Origin: Cellulomonas carbonis
GTDB taxonomy: Bacteria > Actinomycetota > Actinomycetes > Actinomycetales > Cellulomonadaceae
Assembly (NCBI RefSeq): GCF_014636275.1
Contig: NZ_BMEB01000003.1
Coordinates: forward strand, 372,001 to 436,000
Reading direction: 5' to 3'
Length of the DNA: 64,000 nucleotides
The position numbers were made by a program, and so were the translations under genes. This document shows positions 37,285 to 45,304 of the stretch, piece after piece; position 1 is the first letter of the stretch; every line of letters begins with the position of its first letter. The notes below the pieces were generated by a model. The model worked only from the letters and a program-made list of their open reading frames with translations. It was not told the origin of the DNA and ran no database searches.

Positions 37285-37357
37285 GCCCCGATAGCTCAGT
37301 CGGCAGAGCGTCTCCATGGTAAGGAGAAGGTCAAGGGTTCGATTCCCTTTCGGGGCT
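37285..37357 (+). tRNA. tRNA-Thr (anticodon GGT)
   Basis: 73 nt. Acceptor arms GCCCCGA and TCGGGGC pair; anticodon stem TCTCC/GGAGA with loop ATGGTAA reads GGT; T loop TTCGATT. CCA is not encoded. TACCCT 11 bases upstream may be its -10. Confidence 0.95.
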
Positions 37358-37369
37358 CTGTTGGTGCCG

Positions 37370-37402
37370 GGTCGCCGGACGGTCGAAGACCGTCGGGCGA
37401 CC
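37370..37402 (+). terminator. Hairpin between tRNA-Thr and tRNA-Met
   Basis: Two 7-bp stem halves separated by a single mismatch, arms GGTCGCC and GACGGTC and their complements around a GAA loop. It could terminate tRNA-Thr transcription or act as a processing boundary. Confidence 0.5.
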
Positions 37403-37417
37403 TTCGGTGCCGATAGG

Positions 37418-37494
37418 GGCGGGGTAGCTCAGTAGGTCAGAGCGCACGACTCATAATCGTGAGGTCGCGGGTTCGATCCCCGCCCCCGCTACCA
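37418..37494 (+). tRNA. tRNA-Met, elongator (anticodon CAT)
   Basis: 77 nt including an encoded CCA. Anticodon loop CTCATAA; T loop TTCGATC; acceptor GGCGGGG with CCCCGCT, so the first pair is G-T. It is the elongator type by sequence and by its conserved position directly before rpmG; an initiator would show C-A at 1-72 and the GGG/CCC anticodon stem. Confidence 0.93.
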
Positions 37495-37584
37495 CCCAGT
37501 GGCAGACAACGCGCGCGCCGGTCCCGGTGGTGCGCGCCGACAGACAGAGGCGCTGCAGTCGACGGCGCGAGAGGTGGCAAGACC

Positions 37585-37755
37585 GTGGCCAGCAAGTCCC
37601 AGGACGTCCGTCCGAAGATCACGCTCGCGTGCACCGAGTGCAAGGAGCGGAACTACATCACCAAGAAGAACCGGCGCAACGACCCGGACCGTCTGGAGAT
37701 GAAGAAGTTCTGCCCGCGCGACGGTCGCCACACCGTCCACCGCGAGACCCGCTGA
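37585..37755 (+). CDS. rpmG: 50S ribosomal protein L33
   Basis: 56 residues with the L33 signature ([20 protein letters not shown] and [16 protein letters not shown]). It keeps CTEC but the second knuckle reads CPRDGRH, so the fourth Cys of the zinc-binding form is replaced by Asp. GTG start with GAGAGGTGG-type upstream sequence. It heads the conserved rpmG-MaoC-MaoC cluster after tRNA-Met. Confidence 0.95.
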   Translation: MASKSQDVRPKITLACTECKERNYITKKNRRNDPDRLEMKKFCPRDGRHTVHRETR

Positions 37756-37789
37756 GCGCGTCCGCTCGAGCACCCCGGGCCGACCCGCG

Positions 37790-38239
37790 ATGGCTGTGAA
37801 CACCGCCTACGCGGGTCGTTCCTATGCTCCGACCGAGCCGTACGCCGTCGGGCGTGAGCACGTCCGCGAGTTCGCCCTCGCCGTCGGCGCGAGCCACCCG
37901 GCCCACCACGACGTCGAGGCGGCGCGAGCGCTCGGGCACCCGGACGTCGTCGCTCCGCCGACGTTCCTCGTCGTCGTCGCCCAGAGGGCCGAGGCCCAGC
38001 TGATCCAGGACGCCGAGGCGGGCATCGACTTCTCGCGCGTCGTCCACGCCGACGAGCGCTTCACGCACCACCGTCCGGTCCACGCCGGCGACGAGCTCGT
38101 GACGGTGCTGCACGTCGACTCGATCACCGAGCGCGCGGGGATCGCGATGGTGACGACCCGGTGCGAGATCTCGGACGCCGGCGGCATGCCGGTGGCGAGC
38201 GTCGTGTCGACGCTCGCGGTCCGCGGGGAGGGCGCATGA
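37790..38239 (+). CDS. MaoC-like dehydratase, first subunit (HadA-like)
   Basis: 149-residue hot-dog-fold protein of the FAS1-type dehydratase N-terminal group. In mycobacteria the equivalent HadA pairs with HadB in the FAS-II 3-hydroxyacyl dehydratase; here it probably pairs with the next gene. It shows APPTFLVVVAQ and HADERFTHHRPVHAGDEL but lacks the full hydratase motif, as expected for the non-catalytic partner. It overlaps the next gene by 4 bases. Confidence 0.87.
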   Translation: MAVNTAYAGRSYAPTEPYAVGREHVREFALAVGASHPAHHDVEAARALGHPDVVAPPTFLVVVAQRAEAQLIQDAEAGIDFSRVVHADERFTHHRPVHAGDELVTVLHVDSITERAGIAMVTTRCEISDAGGMPVASVVSTLAVRGEGA

Positions 38240-38658
38240 CGCGCCCGGTCCTGGACGACCTCGAGGTCGGTGCGGTCGTGGGCACGCGCACGGTCGAGCT
38301 CGACCGTGCCGCCCTCGTGCGCTACGCCGGGGCGTCGGGCGACCGGAACCCCATCCACTGGGACGAGCGGTTCGCGCGCGAGGTCGGCCTCCCCGGCGTG
38401 ATCGCGCACGGCATGCTGACGATGGGCGCGGCCGTGACGCTCGTCGAGGACTGGGCCGGCGACCCGGGAGCCGTGGTCGACTACGGGGTCCGTTTCACGC
38501 GTCCCGTGCCGGTGCCCGAGCAGGGTGTCGCCGTCCTCGAGGTCACCGCGACGGTCGGTGCCGTCGACCGCGATGCCGGGACCGTGCGCGTCGACCTGAC
38601 GGTCACCGTCGAGGGCGCCCGCGTGCTCGGCAAGGCGCAGGCGCTCGTCCGCCTCTGA
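38236..38658 (+). CDS. MaoC-like dehydratase, catalytic subunit (HadB-like)
   Basis: 140-residue hot-dog protein with the complete hydratase-2 motif: Asp in SGDRNPIHWDE and His in GVIAHGMLTMG near residue 50, the expected Asp/His catalytic pair. With the preceding subunit it should dehydrate or hydrate acyl thioesters; the exact substrate in an organism without known mycolates is open. In many actinobacteria murB follows directly; here three other genes intervene. Confidence 0.9.
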   Translation: MTRPVLDDLEVGAVVGTRTVELDRAALVRYAGASGDRNPIHWDERFAREVGLPGVIAHGMLTMGAAVTLVEDWAGDPGAVVDYGVRFTRPVPVPEQGVAVLEVTATVGAVDRDAGTVRVDLTVTVEGARVLGKAQALVRL

Positions 38659-38700
38659 CGTCCCGTCCGGCCGTCCCGTTCGGCTCGGACGCCGCGCGGC

Positions 38701-39771
38701 TCAGCCCCGCGGCGGGCCCGTCGTCGTCCCCGGGCGCAGCTCGACGTCGAGCGTGACGCTCGCCGGGCTCCCGCCGGCCAGCAGCTCGAGGACCATCTGC
38801 CCCATCGCCTCTCCCTTGGCGGCGAGCGGCTGCGCGACGGTCGTGAGCACGTCCGGCGCGAGCCAGGGCAGGTCGAGGCCGTCGAAGCCCGCGACGGAGA
38901 CGTCGTCGGGCACGCGGAGGCCGAGGTCGCGCGCCGCGATGAGGACGCCCGCGGCGAGGAGGTCCGACTGCGCCACGACGGCGGTCGGCGGGTCGGCGAC
39001 GTCGAGCGCGAGGCGCCCGGCGGCCTGCCCCGCCTCGACGAGGGACGCGTCCGCCTCGACGACCGCGACCGGGTCGATCCCCGCGTCGCGCAGCCCGGCG
39101 AGCCGGTGCCGCGTCGGCGTCCAGTCGAGCTGCTCCATGCGCGCGGCGTCGACCGGCCCGCAGCGTCGCCGCCGGTCGAACGGCAGCGTCACGGTCGCGA
39201 CGCGGTGGTGGCCGAGCTCCAGCAGGTGGCGGCCGAGCGCGGCCGAGCCGCCCCGGTCGTCGATCCCGACGACGGGTGCGTCGACCGACGACGGACCCTC
39301 GCCGACGACGACGGGCACGCCGCGGCGCTGGAGGACCGCGAGCGACGGGTCGTCCCGGTGGGCGCCCCAGATGACGACGGCCGCGTCCATCGCCGCGCTC
39401 TCGAGCAGGGGTGACGGGACGATCGCGTCCTCGTCGTCGACCTGGGCCTCGGACGCGACGAGCAGCACGCCGAGCCCCTGCCGCCCGAGCGTGCTCACGA
39501 GCCCGTCGAGCACCTGGACCGAGACCGGGTCGCGGAAGCTGCGGCGGAGCTGGTCGCCGATGACGACGCCCGCGATGCCCGACCGTCCGCTGCGCAGCGA
39601 CCGGCCCAGCGGGTTCGGGCCCGAGTAGCCGAGCTCCGCAGCGGCCGCGAGGACCCGCGCGCGCGTGTCGTCGGCGATCGGCCCGGAGCCCGAGAAGGCC
39701 AGCGACGCGGTCGAGACCGACACGCCCGCGGCGGCGGCCACGTCGGCCAGGGTGGTGCGGCTGTGCCCCAT
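38701..39771 (-). CDS. LacI-family transcriptional regulator
   Basis: 356 residues. The N-terminal helix-turn-helix (TTLADVAAAAGVSVSTASLA) is followed by the hinge LGRSLRSGRSG and a periplasmic-binding-like sugar domain (VSVAGFDGLDLPWLAPDVLT). It is divergent from the two MFS genes, with two short inverted repeats in the shared 149-base gap, so it most likely controls them and possibly itself. Effector unknown. Confidence 0.93.
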   Translation of the reverse strand: MGHSRTTLADVAAAAGVSVSTASLAFSGSGPIADDTRARVLAAAAELGYSGPNPLGRSLRSGRSGIAGVVIGDQLRRSFRDPVSVQVLDGLVSTLGRQGLGVLLVASEAQVDDEDAIVPSPLLESAAMDAAVVIWGAHRDDPSLAVLQRRGVPVVVGEGPSSVDAPVVGIDDRGGSAALGRHLLELGHHRVATVTLPFDRRRRCGPVDAARMEQLDWTPTRHRLAGLRDAGIDPVAVVEADASLVEAGQAAGRLALDVADPPTAVVAQSDLLAAGVLIAARDLGLRVPDDVSVAGFDGLDLPWLAPDVLTTVAQPLAAKGEAMGQMVLELLAGGSPASVTLDVELRPGTTTGPPRG

Positions 39772-39839
39772 CTCACCTGCTCGTGGCCGGAAACGGATTG
39801 ACGGTGGCTCAGCCTAGCGGGAGACTCGCCGATGGGCCG

Positions 39840-39867
39840 TCGAATCGTTTCGAGAGCGCAACCGCTC
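39840..39867. promoter_or_regulatory. Two adjacent inverted repeats, candidate LacI-type operators
   Basis: TCGAA-N4-TTCGA (39840-39853) is directly followed by GAGCG-N4-CGCTC (39854-39867). Both are 14-bp even-spaced palindromes of LacI-family size. A possible promoter for the MFS genes, TTGACG at 39798 and GAGACT at 39821 with 17 bp between, lies upstream, so binding here would block it. Confidence 0.5.
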
Positions 39868-39920
39868 CCGTCGCCCGCCCCACGCGCCCCACCCACCCCG
39901 CACACGAGACCAGGACCGTC

Positions 39921-41360
39921 ATGCCCCGCCCCGCCGCCGCACCCCGCGGCCGCACCGCCCCGCCCGTCGCGCCGCACGTGACCCGTGCGCACCGCCAGCT
40001 CCTCGGCCTGTACCTGCTCCTCGGCGTGACCGTCTCGAGCTGGCTCGCCCGCATGCCCTCGGTCCGCTCGGCGCTCGACCTCAGTGAGGCGGGGCTCGGC
40101 GTCGTCCTCCTTCTCGGCGCCGTCGGCTCGCTCCTCACGGTGCTCGTCGCGGGCGGCGTCGTCACCCGGTACGGCAGCCGGCGCACGCTCACCGCGGCCG
40201 CGGTCATGTTCTCCGTCGCGACCGTGCTGCTGGGCCTCGGCCCGGCGCTGGGGCGCGTCGAGGTGCTCGTCGTCGGCGTGTTCGTGATGTCGGCGTCCTT
40301 CGCGCTCGGCAACGTCCCCATGAACGTCGAGACGGTCGTCGTCGAGCGTGCGCTGGGGCGCACGGTGGTCCCGCAGTTCCACGCGGCGTTCTCGGTGGGC
40401 GCGGTGACCGGGTCGCTGCTCGGCGCGGGCGCGGCCTTCCTCGACGTGCCGCTGCTCGTGCAGTTCGGCGGCATCGGCCTGGTCTCGCTCGTGTGGCGCC
40501 TCGCGTCGATCCCGGCGGCCGTGCTGCCCGTCCCGCCGCGTGCCGCCGACGCACCGCCGGCGGCCCGCGGGATGCGCAGCGCGCTCGGCGCGTGGCGCGA
40601 GCGTCGGACGCTCGTCGTCGGCGTCATCGTGCTCACCGCGGCGCTCTCGGAGGGCTCCGCGAACAACTGGCTCGCGATCGCGGTCGTCGACGGGTTCCGG
40701 CAGACCGAGGCCGTCGCGGCGGTCGTCTACGGCGTCTTCACGGGCTCGATGATGGTCGCCCGGCTCGCCGGGACGTGGGCGATCGACCGGTTCGGGCGCG
40801 TCACGGTGCTGGCCGCCTCGGGGTCGGTCGCGTTCGGCGGGCTCCTGCTCTTCGGCCTCGCGCCGTCCCTGCCGCTGGCGGTCGTCGGCGTCGTCGGCTG
40901 GGGTCTCGGTGCGGGGCTCGTCGTCCCGATCGGCATGGCCGCCGTGTCGCACGAGCCGCTGCGCGCCGCGAGCCGGGTCGCCGTCGTCTCGGCGTTCGCG
41001 TCGGTCTCCTCGATCGCCGCGCCGCCGCTGCTCGGCCTCGCGGCGGGCGCCGTGGGCGCGCGCCACGCGCTGCTGCTCGTCGCCGTCGGGCTCGCCGTGA
41101 GCGTCGTGCTGGCCCGTTCGGTCGCCGCCCCCGCCGACGCCCAGCCCGGTACGCCGGCAACGGCGACCCCGCCCGTCGACGACGACGCGCTCGTCCTCGC
41201 GGTGGACACCGCCCCCGACGCGCCGGCGGCGACGTCGGCCACCCACGAGGCGTCGGTCACGCCCACGGCGGCCCTGCCGACCGTGCCCGCCGGACCGCCC
41301 GCCGTGCCGTCCGCAGTCCCGGCCCAGCGCGGGCCCCTTCTCGAGGAGGTCGTGCGGTGA
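39921..41360 (+). CDS. MFS transporter, YbjJ-like (first of tandem pair)
   Basis: 479 residues with twelve predicted helices. The opening LGLYLLLGVTVSSWLARMPS and the loop RYGSRRTLTAAAV belong to the YbjJ/FucP-like group of the major facilitator superfamily. After the last helix there is an unusual soluble tail of about 70 residues rich in Ala/Pro/Thr. ATG 39921 is chosen from the position of the first helix; the frame is open for 46 codons upstream through the operator region. It overlaps the second transporter by 4 bases. Substrate unknown, probably a sugar or related solute given the LacI neighbour. Confidence 0.88.
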   Translation: MPRPAAAPRGRTAPPVAPHVTRAHRQLLGLYLLLGVTVSSWLARMPSVRSALDLSEAGLGVVLLLGAVGSLLTVLVAGGVVTRYGSRRTLTAAAVMFSVATVLLGLGPALGRVEVLVVGVFVMSASFALGNVPMNVETVVVERALGRTVVPQFHAAFSVGAVTGSLLGAGAAFLDVPLLVQFGGIGLVSLVWRLASIPAAVLPVPPRAADAPPAARGMRSALGAWRERRTLVVGVIVLTAALSEGSANNWLAIAVVDGFRQTEAVAAVVYGVFTGSMMVARLAGTWAIDRFGRVTVLAASGSVAFGGLLLFGLAPSLPLAVVGVVGWGLGAGLVVPIGMAAVSHEPLRAASRVAVVSAFASVSSIAAPPLLGLAAGAVGARHALLLVAVGLAVSVVLARSVAAPADAQPGTPATATPPVDDDALVLAVDTAPDAPAATSATHEASVTPTAALPTVPAGPPAVPSAVPAQRGPLLEEVVR

Positions 41361-42685
41361 GCGCCACCGTCCCGTCCGCAGCGGCCGCGGCCGAGGCGCG
41401 TCTCGTCCGTCGCGCGATCGTCGCCGTGCTCGTCGTCTTCTTCGTCACGGGCTTCAACTTCGCGAGCTGGGCCGCGCGCCTGCCGGCCGTGCGGGACGCG
41501 CTCGAGCTCAGCCCGGACCGGCTCGGCCTGCTGCTGCTCGTCGGCAGTCTCGGCTCGGTGACCGCCCTGCCGCTGTCGGGGATGGTCGTCCAGCGGCTCG
41601 GCGCGCGTCGCACGGTCGTCGGCTTCGCGCTCCTGCACGTGGGCGGCCTCGTCGTCGCCGCGACGGCCGTGCTGATCGGCTCCGTCCCGCTCGCGGGCGT
41701 GGGCCTCGTGCTCTTCGGCGTGGGCATGGGCGTCGGCGACGCGGCGATGAACCTCGAGGGCGCGGCCGTCGAGCAGCGCCTCGGGCGCGCGATCATGCCG
41801 CGGTTCCACGCCGGGTTCTCGTTCGGCACCATGGCCGGCGCGGCCGCGGGTGCGCTCGCCGCGTGGCTCGACGCGGCGGTCATCGCCCACCTCGCCGTCG
41901 CGCTCTCGCTCAGCACCGTCGCCCTGCTCGTCGCGACGCGCGCGTTCCTCCCCGAGGGCACGCACGACGCGCACGAGGAGCCCGCGACCGACGGGCCGAC
42001 CCGCCGGTTCAACGCCTGGCTCGAGCCGCGCACGCTCCTCGTCGGGCTCGTCGTCCTCGCCGCGGCCCTCACCGAGGGTGCGGCCAACGACTGGGTGAGC
42101 CTCGCCGTCGTCGACGGCTTCGGCGCGAACGACGCCGTCGGCGCCCTGGGCTTCGCGGTCTTCGTGACCGCGATGACGGGCATGCGCCTGCTCGGCACGC
42201 CGCTGCTCGACCGCTTCGGCCGCGTCGCGGTGCTGCGTGCCTCGGCCGCGCTGTCGCTCGTCGGGCTGCTCGTCTTCGGCCTCGTCCCGTGGCTGCCGCT
42301 CGCGCTCGTGGGGGTCGTCGCATGGGGCCTCGGCGCAGCGCTCGGGTTCCCGGTCGGCATGAGCGCGGCGTCGGACGACCCGCGCCGCGCCGCGCCGCGC
42401 CTCGCCGTCGTCGCGACCATCGGGTACACCGCGTTCCTCGCCGGGCCGCCGCTGCTGGGCCTGCTCGCGGAGCACGTGGGCTACCGGCACGCGCTGCTCG
42501 CGGTCGGCGTCCCGGTGCTCATCGGCCTGCTCGTGGTCCAGGCGGCCCGTCCGCCCGTCGAGCCGGCAGCGCTCCCGGAGTCGGGCGGTGACCGACCTGA
42601 CGGCACCGACCGCTCGGCCGACGGCGGCGACGGGCGAGCCGGGGCCGACGCGACCACCCCTGCCCGGGCGGAGGCGGCGAACTAG
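41357..42685 (+). CDS. MFS transporter, YbjJ-like (second of tandem pair)
   Basis: 442 residues and twelve helices. It opens with FFVTGFNFASWAARLPAVRD, clearly paralogous to the SWLARMPSVRSAL segment of the preceding gene, and both share RLG..RTVVG/RYGSRRTLT and the even-helix glycine patterns, so the pair arose by tandem duplication. The C-terminal 45 residues are Asp/Gly/Ala-rich and soluble. GTG 41357 overlaps the upstream stop. murB starts only 9 bases downstream. Confidence 0.88.
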   Translation: MSATVPSAAAAAEARLVRRAIVAVLVVFFVTGFNFASWAARLPAVRDALELSPDRLGLLLLVGSLGSVTALPLSGMVVQRLGARRTVVGFALLHVGGLVVAATAVLIGSVPLAGVGLVLFGVGMGVGDAAMNLEGAAVEQRLGRAIMPRFHAGFSFGTMAGAAAGALAAWLDAAVIAHLAVALSLSTVALLVATRAFLPEGTHDAHEEPATDGPTRRFNAWLEPRTLLVGLVVLAAALTEGAANDWVSLAVVDGFGANDAVGALGFAVFVTAMTGMRLLGTPLLDRFGRVAVLRASAALSLVGLLVFGLVPWLPLALVGVVAWGLGAALGFPVGMSAASDDPRRAAPRLAVVATIGYTAFLAGPPLLGLLAEHVGYRHALLAVGVPVLIGLLVVQAARPPVEPAALPESGGDRPDGTDRSADGGDGRAGADATTPARAEAAN

Positions 42686-42694
42686 CCTGGGCCG

Positions 42695-43906
42695 GTGACC
42701 ACCTCGCGCACCGACGTCCCGGCCGAGTCCTACACCGCAGGTCGCCGCGCCGAGCCCAGCGCCGCAGGGCCCGGCGCCGCACCGACGGGCGGCCGGCTGC
42801 TCGCCGACCTCACGACGCTGCGCCTCGGGGGGCCGGCCGCGCGCTACGTCGAGACGGCGTCCGCCGAGGAGCTCGCCGAGACGGTCCGGCTCGCCGACGA
42901 GGCGCACGAGCCCGTCCTCGTCCTCGGCGGCGGGTCGAACGTCGTCGTGCCCGACGAGGGCTTCCCGGGCGTCGTCGTGCGTGACGTCCGGACCGGCATC
43001 GAGGTCGAGGCGGCCGACTCGTGCGGTGGAGCGAGCATCTCCGTCCCCGCCGGGACGCCCTGGGTCGACGTCGTGGACCGCGCCGTCGCCGAGGGCTGGG
43101 TCGGCGTCGAGGCGCTCGCGGGGATCCCGGGCTCGACGGGTGCGACGCCTGTGCAGAACGTCGGCGCGTACGGTCAGGACGTCGCGGGCGTCGTCTCGAC
43201 CGTGCGGGTGTGGGACCGCGAGCGGTCGCGCGTGCGCACCCTCGCGCTCACCGACCTCGGCTTCGGCTACCGGACCTCGACGCTCAAGCGCTCGCTGCGC
43301 GCCGACGACGGGTCGTGGTCCACCTGGGCGCCGACCCCGCGGTACGTCGTGCTCGACGTGGGCTTCCAGCTGCGGCTCGGCACGCTCTCGGCGCCGGTCG
43401 CGTACGCCGAGCTCGCGCGCCGCCTGGGTGTCGCGGTGGGGGAGCGGGCCCCACTCGCGCAGGTCCGCGACACCGTGCTGGACCTGCGGCGCGGCAAGGG
43501 CATGGTGCTCGACGACGCGGATCCCGACACGTGGAGCGCCGGGTCGTTCTTCACCAACCCCGTGGTCCCGGCCGAGGTCGCCGACCGCCTCCCCGAGGGT
43601 GCGCCCCGCTTCGCGGTGCGCTCGGCGCGCCCCGAGCGGACGACCGGGCCGAGCCTCGGCGTGGTCGACGAGTCGCTGGTCAAGACGAGCGCCGCATGGC
43701 TCATCGAGCACGCGGGCTTCGGCAAGGGGTACGGGCTGCCCGGGACCGTGGGCCTGTCGACCAAGCACGCCCTCGCGCTCACGCACCGCGGCGGTGGCAC
43801 CACGGCCGAGCTCCTCGCGCTGGCCCGCACGGTGCGGGACGGCGTGCGCGACCGGTTCGGCATCGAGCTCGAGCCCGAGCCGGTCGTGGTCGGCGCGACG
43901 CTCTGA
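42695..43906 (+). CDS. murB: UDP-N-acetylmuramate dehydrogenase
   Basis: FAD enzyme that reduces UDP-GlcNAc-enolpyruvate to UDP-MurNAc in peptidoglycan synthesis. Motifs: LTTLRLGGPA, LGGGSNVVVPDEGFPG for FAD, ALAGIPGSTGATPVQNVGAYGQ, GYRTSTLKRS and a C-terminal AAWLIEHAGFGKG. At 403 residues it is of the actinobacterial size, with a 35-residue non-conserved N-terminus, so a later start is possible. GTG 42695. Confidence 0.95.
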   Translation: MTTSRTDVPAESYTAGRRAEPSAAGPGAAPTGGRLLADLTTLRLGGPAARYVETASAEELAETVRLADEAHEPVLVLGGGSNVVVPDEGFPGVVVRDVRTGIEVEAADSCGGASISVPAGTPWVDVVDRAVAEGWVGVEALAGIPGSTGATPVQNVGAYGQDVAGVVSTVRVWDRERSRVRTLALTDLGFGYRTSTLKRSLRADDGSWSTWAPTPRYVVLDVGFQLRLGTLSAPVAYAELARRLGVAVGERAPLAQVRDTVLDLRRGKGMVLDDADPDTWSAGSFFTNPVVPAEVADRLPEGAPRFAVRSARPERTTGPSLGVVDESLVKTSAAWLIEHAGFGKGYGLPGTVGLSTKHALALTHRGGGTTAELLALARTVRDGVRDRFGIELEPEPVVVGATL

Positions 43907-43912
43907 CGCGAC

Positions 43913-43939
43913 GGCGGGGCCGGCGTGACCGGCCGCCGC
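43913..43939. terminator. Hairpin between convergent murB and gntR
   Basis: Imperfect inverted repeat around loop CGTGA, core GGCCGG/CCGGCC extended by a bulged GC stem. It lies 6 bases after murB and 24 bases from the end of the facing gene, so it probably serves both. Confidence 0.5.
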
Positions 43940-43962
43940 GCCAGAGGGTGGGCGGACGCGGC

Positions 43963-44334
43963 TCAGCCGCGCTCGGCCAGCAGCGCCCCCCGCACGGCTT
44001 CCAGGACCGCGTCGTCGGGCAGCCCTGCCGCGCGCGCCACCGTCACGAGACGCTCGGCCGCTGCCCGGACTCCGGCGTCCTCGCGCGGCGTGCCCTCGGC
44101 GACCACGGTGCCGGTCCGCCGCCGGGTGACGACGACGCCGTCGGACTCGAGCTCGCGGTACGCCCGGGCGACCGTCCCGGTCGCGACGCCGAGGTCGGCG
44201 GCCAGCGCGCGGATCGTCGGCAGCCGGTCGCCCGCGCGCAGCCGGCCCGCCGCGACGTGCGCGCGGACCTGGAGGCGCACCTGCTCGTAGGGCGGGACGC
44301 CCGAGTCGAGGCGCACCTCGACCGCGAGCGTCAC
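43963..44334 (-). CDS. GntR-family regulator, YtrA type
   Basis: 123 residues: a winged-helix domain (VPPYEQVRLQVRAHVAAGRL, then LPTIRALAADLGVATGTVARAYRELESDG) with only a short C-terminal dimerisation part, the hallmark of the YtrA subgroup. GTG 44334 overlaps the stop of the upstream membrane gene by 4 bases, so both are made from one transcript. YtrA-type repressors normally control the operon they sit in, often with ABC or membrane partners and in response to cell-wall stress. Confidence 0.9.
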   Translation of the reverse strand: MTLAVEVRLDSGVPPYEQVRLQVRAHVAAGRLRAGDRLPTIRALAADLGVATGTVARAYRELESDGVVVTRRRTGTVVAEGTPREDAGVRAAAERLVTVARAAGLPDDAVLEAVRGALLAERG

Positions 44335-45245
44335 GGCCCGACCCGCGCCGGACCCGGGGCGGCCTGCCACGGGGGGGAGCTCGTCACGGGCGGCGCGGCC
44401 GGGACGAGCGCGAGCGCCGCACCCGTGAGCGCGACGAGCACGCCGGCGATCGTGGTGCCCGCACCGAACCCGACGAGCTCGACCCCGCGCAGCGCGTTCC
44501 CCGCGAAGAACAGCACACCCGCGAGCGTCAGGGCGAGGACGAGCTGCGTGCCGCGCAGGACGCGGTGGCCCGAGAGGCGCCGTGACGCGGCGTCGTAGGT
44601 CGGGTCCGCGTCGACGACGGCGGGGCGCTGCGTCACGACGCGCAGCGTGATCGCCGTCAGGACGACGACCACCGCGGTGGCGACGAGCAGGGGGACGCCG
44701 TAGAACCACCCGGGGTACGGGCTCGCGCCGGACGTCGACGACCCGACGGTGCGCACGACGGAGCGCCCGTCGTCGGCGGCCGTGAGGCCTGCGGCGACGA
44801 GGACGAGGGCCAGGCCGACCGTCCACGCGGCCGTGACCCGCAGCAGCGGGCGCGGCACCACGTCGACCACCCTGCGGTGCTCCAGCGCCGCGCGCCGGAC
44901 CGTCCCGGTCGGCCGCGGCCAGGTCCGCTCGCCGACGAGGTGCGCCGCGAGGAACGCGCTGCCGGCGACGGCGGGCGCGAGCCCGACGAGGACCCCGCCG
45001 AGCAGCGGGCGGCTGCCGGTCTGGAGCGCGACCGGCGCGGCGGACGACACGACCGGTGGGACCACGACGGCCGCGATCCAGGCGGCCACGTGGACGTTGC
45101 GGCCGTGGCGGCGTGCGACCTCGGCCGCCTGCGACGGGGCGGGGGCGGGACGGCGTGCCAGGCCGACGACGAGGACGGCCGCGACCACGACGAGGACCAC
45201 CAGCGCGACCAGCGGGACGGCGAGGACGATCAGCGATCCGGACAC
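44331..45245 (-). CDS. Polytopic membrane protein (DUF1648-like)
   Basis: 304 residues with about eight helices (first LIVLAVPLVALVVLVVVAAV). The arrangement, partner gene and central WFYGVPLLVATAVVVVLTAI segment resemble DUF1648-type proteins that accompany YtrA regulators; family assignment is tentative. GTG 45245 has a perfect GGAGGT six bases upstream. First gene of the two-gene minus-strand operon with the GntR regulator. Confidence 0.72.
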   Translation of the reverse strand: MSGSLIVLAVPLVALVVLVVVAAVLVVGLARRPAPAPSQAAEVARRHGRNVHVAAWIAAVVVPPVVSSAAPVALQTGSRPLLGGVLVGLAPAVAGSAFLAAHLVGERTWPRPTGTVRRAALEHRRVVDVVPRPLLRVTAAWTVGLALVLVAAGLTAADDGRSVVRTVGSSTSGASPYPGWFYGVPLLVATAVVVVLTAITLRVVTQRPAVVDADPTYDAASRRLSGHRVLRGTQLVLALTLAGVLFFAGNALRGVELVGFGAGTTIAGVLVALTGAALALVPAAPPVTSSPPWQAAPGPARVGP

Positions 45246-45257
45246 GGGACCTCCTGC

Positions 45258-45286
45258 ATCAATGAACTAAGACATTGATACATTGA
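45258..45286. promoter_or_regulatory. AT-rich inverted repeat, candidate GntR/YtrA operator
   Basis: ATCAATG-N8-CATTGAT is a perfect 7-bp inverted repeat at 45258-45279, followed by a further CATTGA. It is the most AT-rich spot in the area and begins 13 bases upstream of the GTG of the membrane gene, where it would overlap the promoter of the operon. Confidence 0.6.
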
Positions 45287-45304
45287 CAGCCGCACGGCCG
45301 CGCG

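Noticed and set aside
38701-42685. Mobile element or genomic island ends around the LacI/MFS cassette
   Set aside because: No integrase, transposase, target-site duplication or tRNA-end copy was seen; base composition matches the surroundings.
40727-43786. Minus-strand open frame of about 1000 codons opposite the MFS genes and murB
   Set aside because: Same antisense composition artefact, while the plus strand has conserved transporter and MurB motifs.
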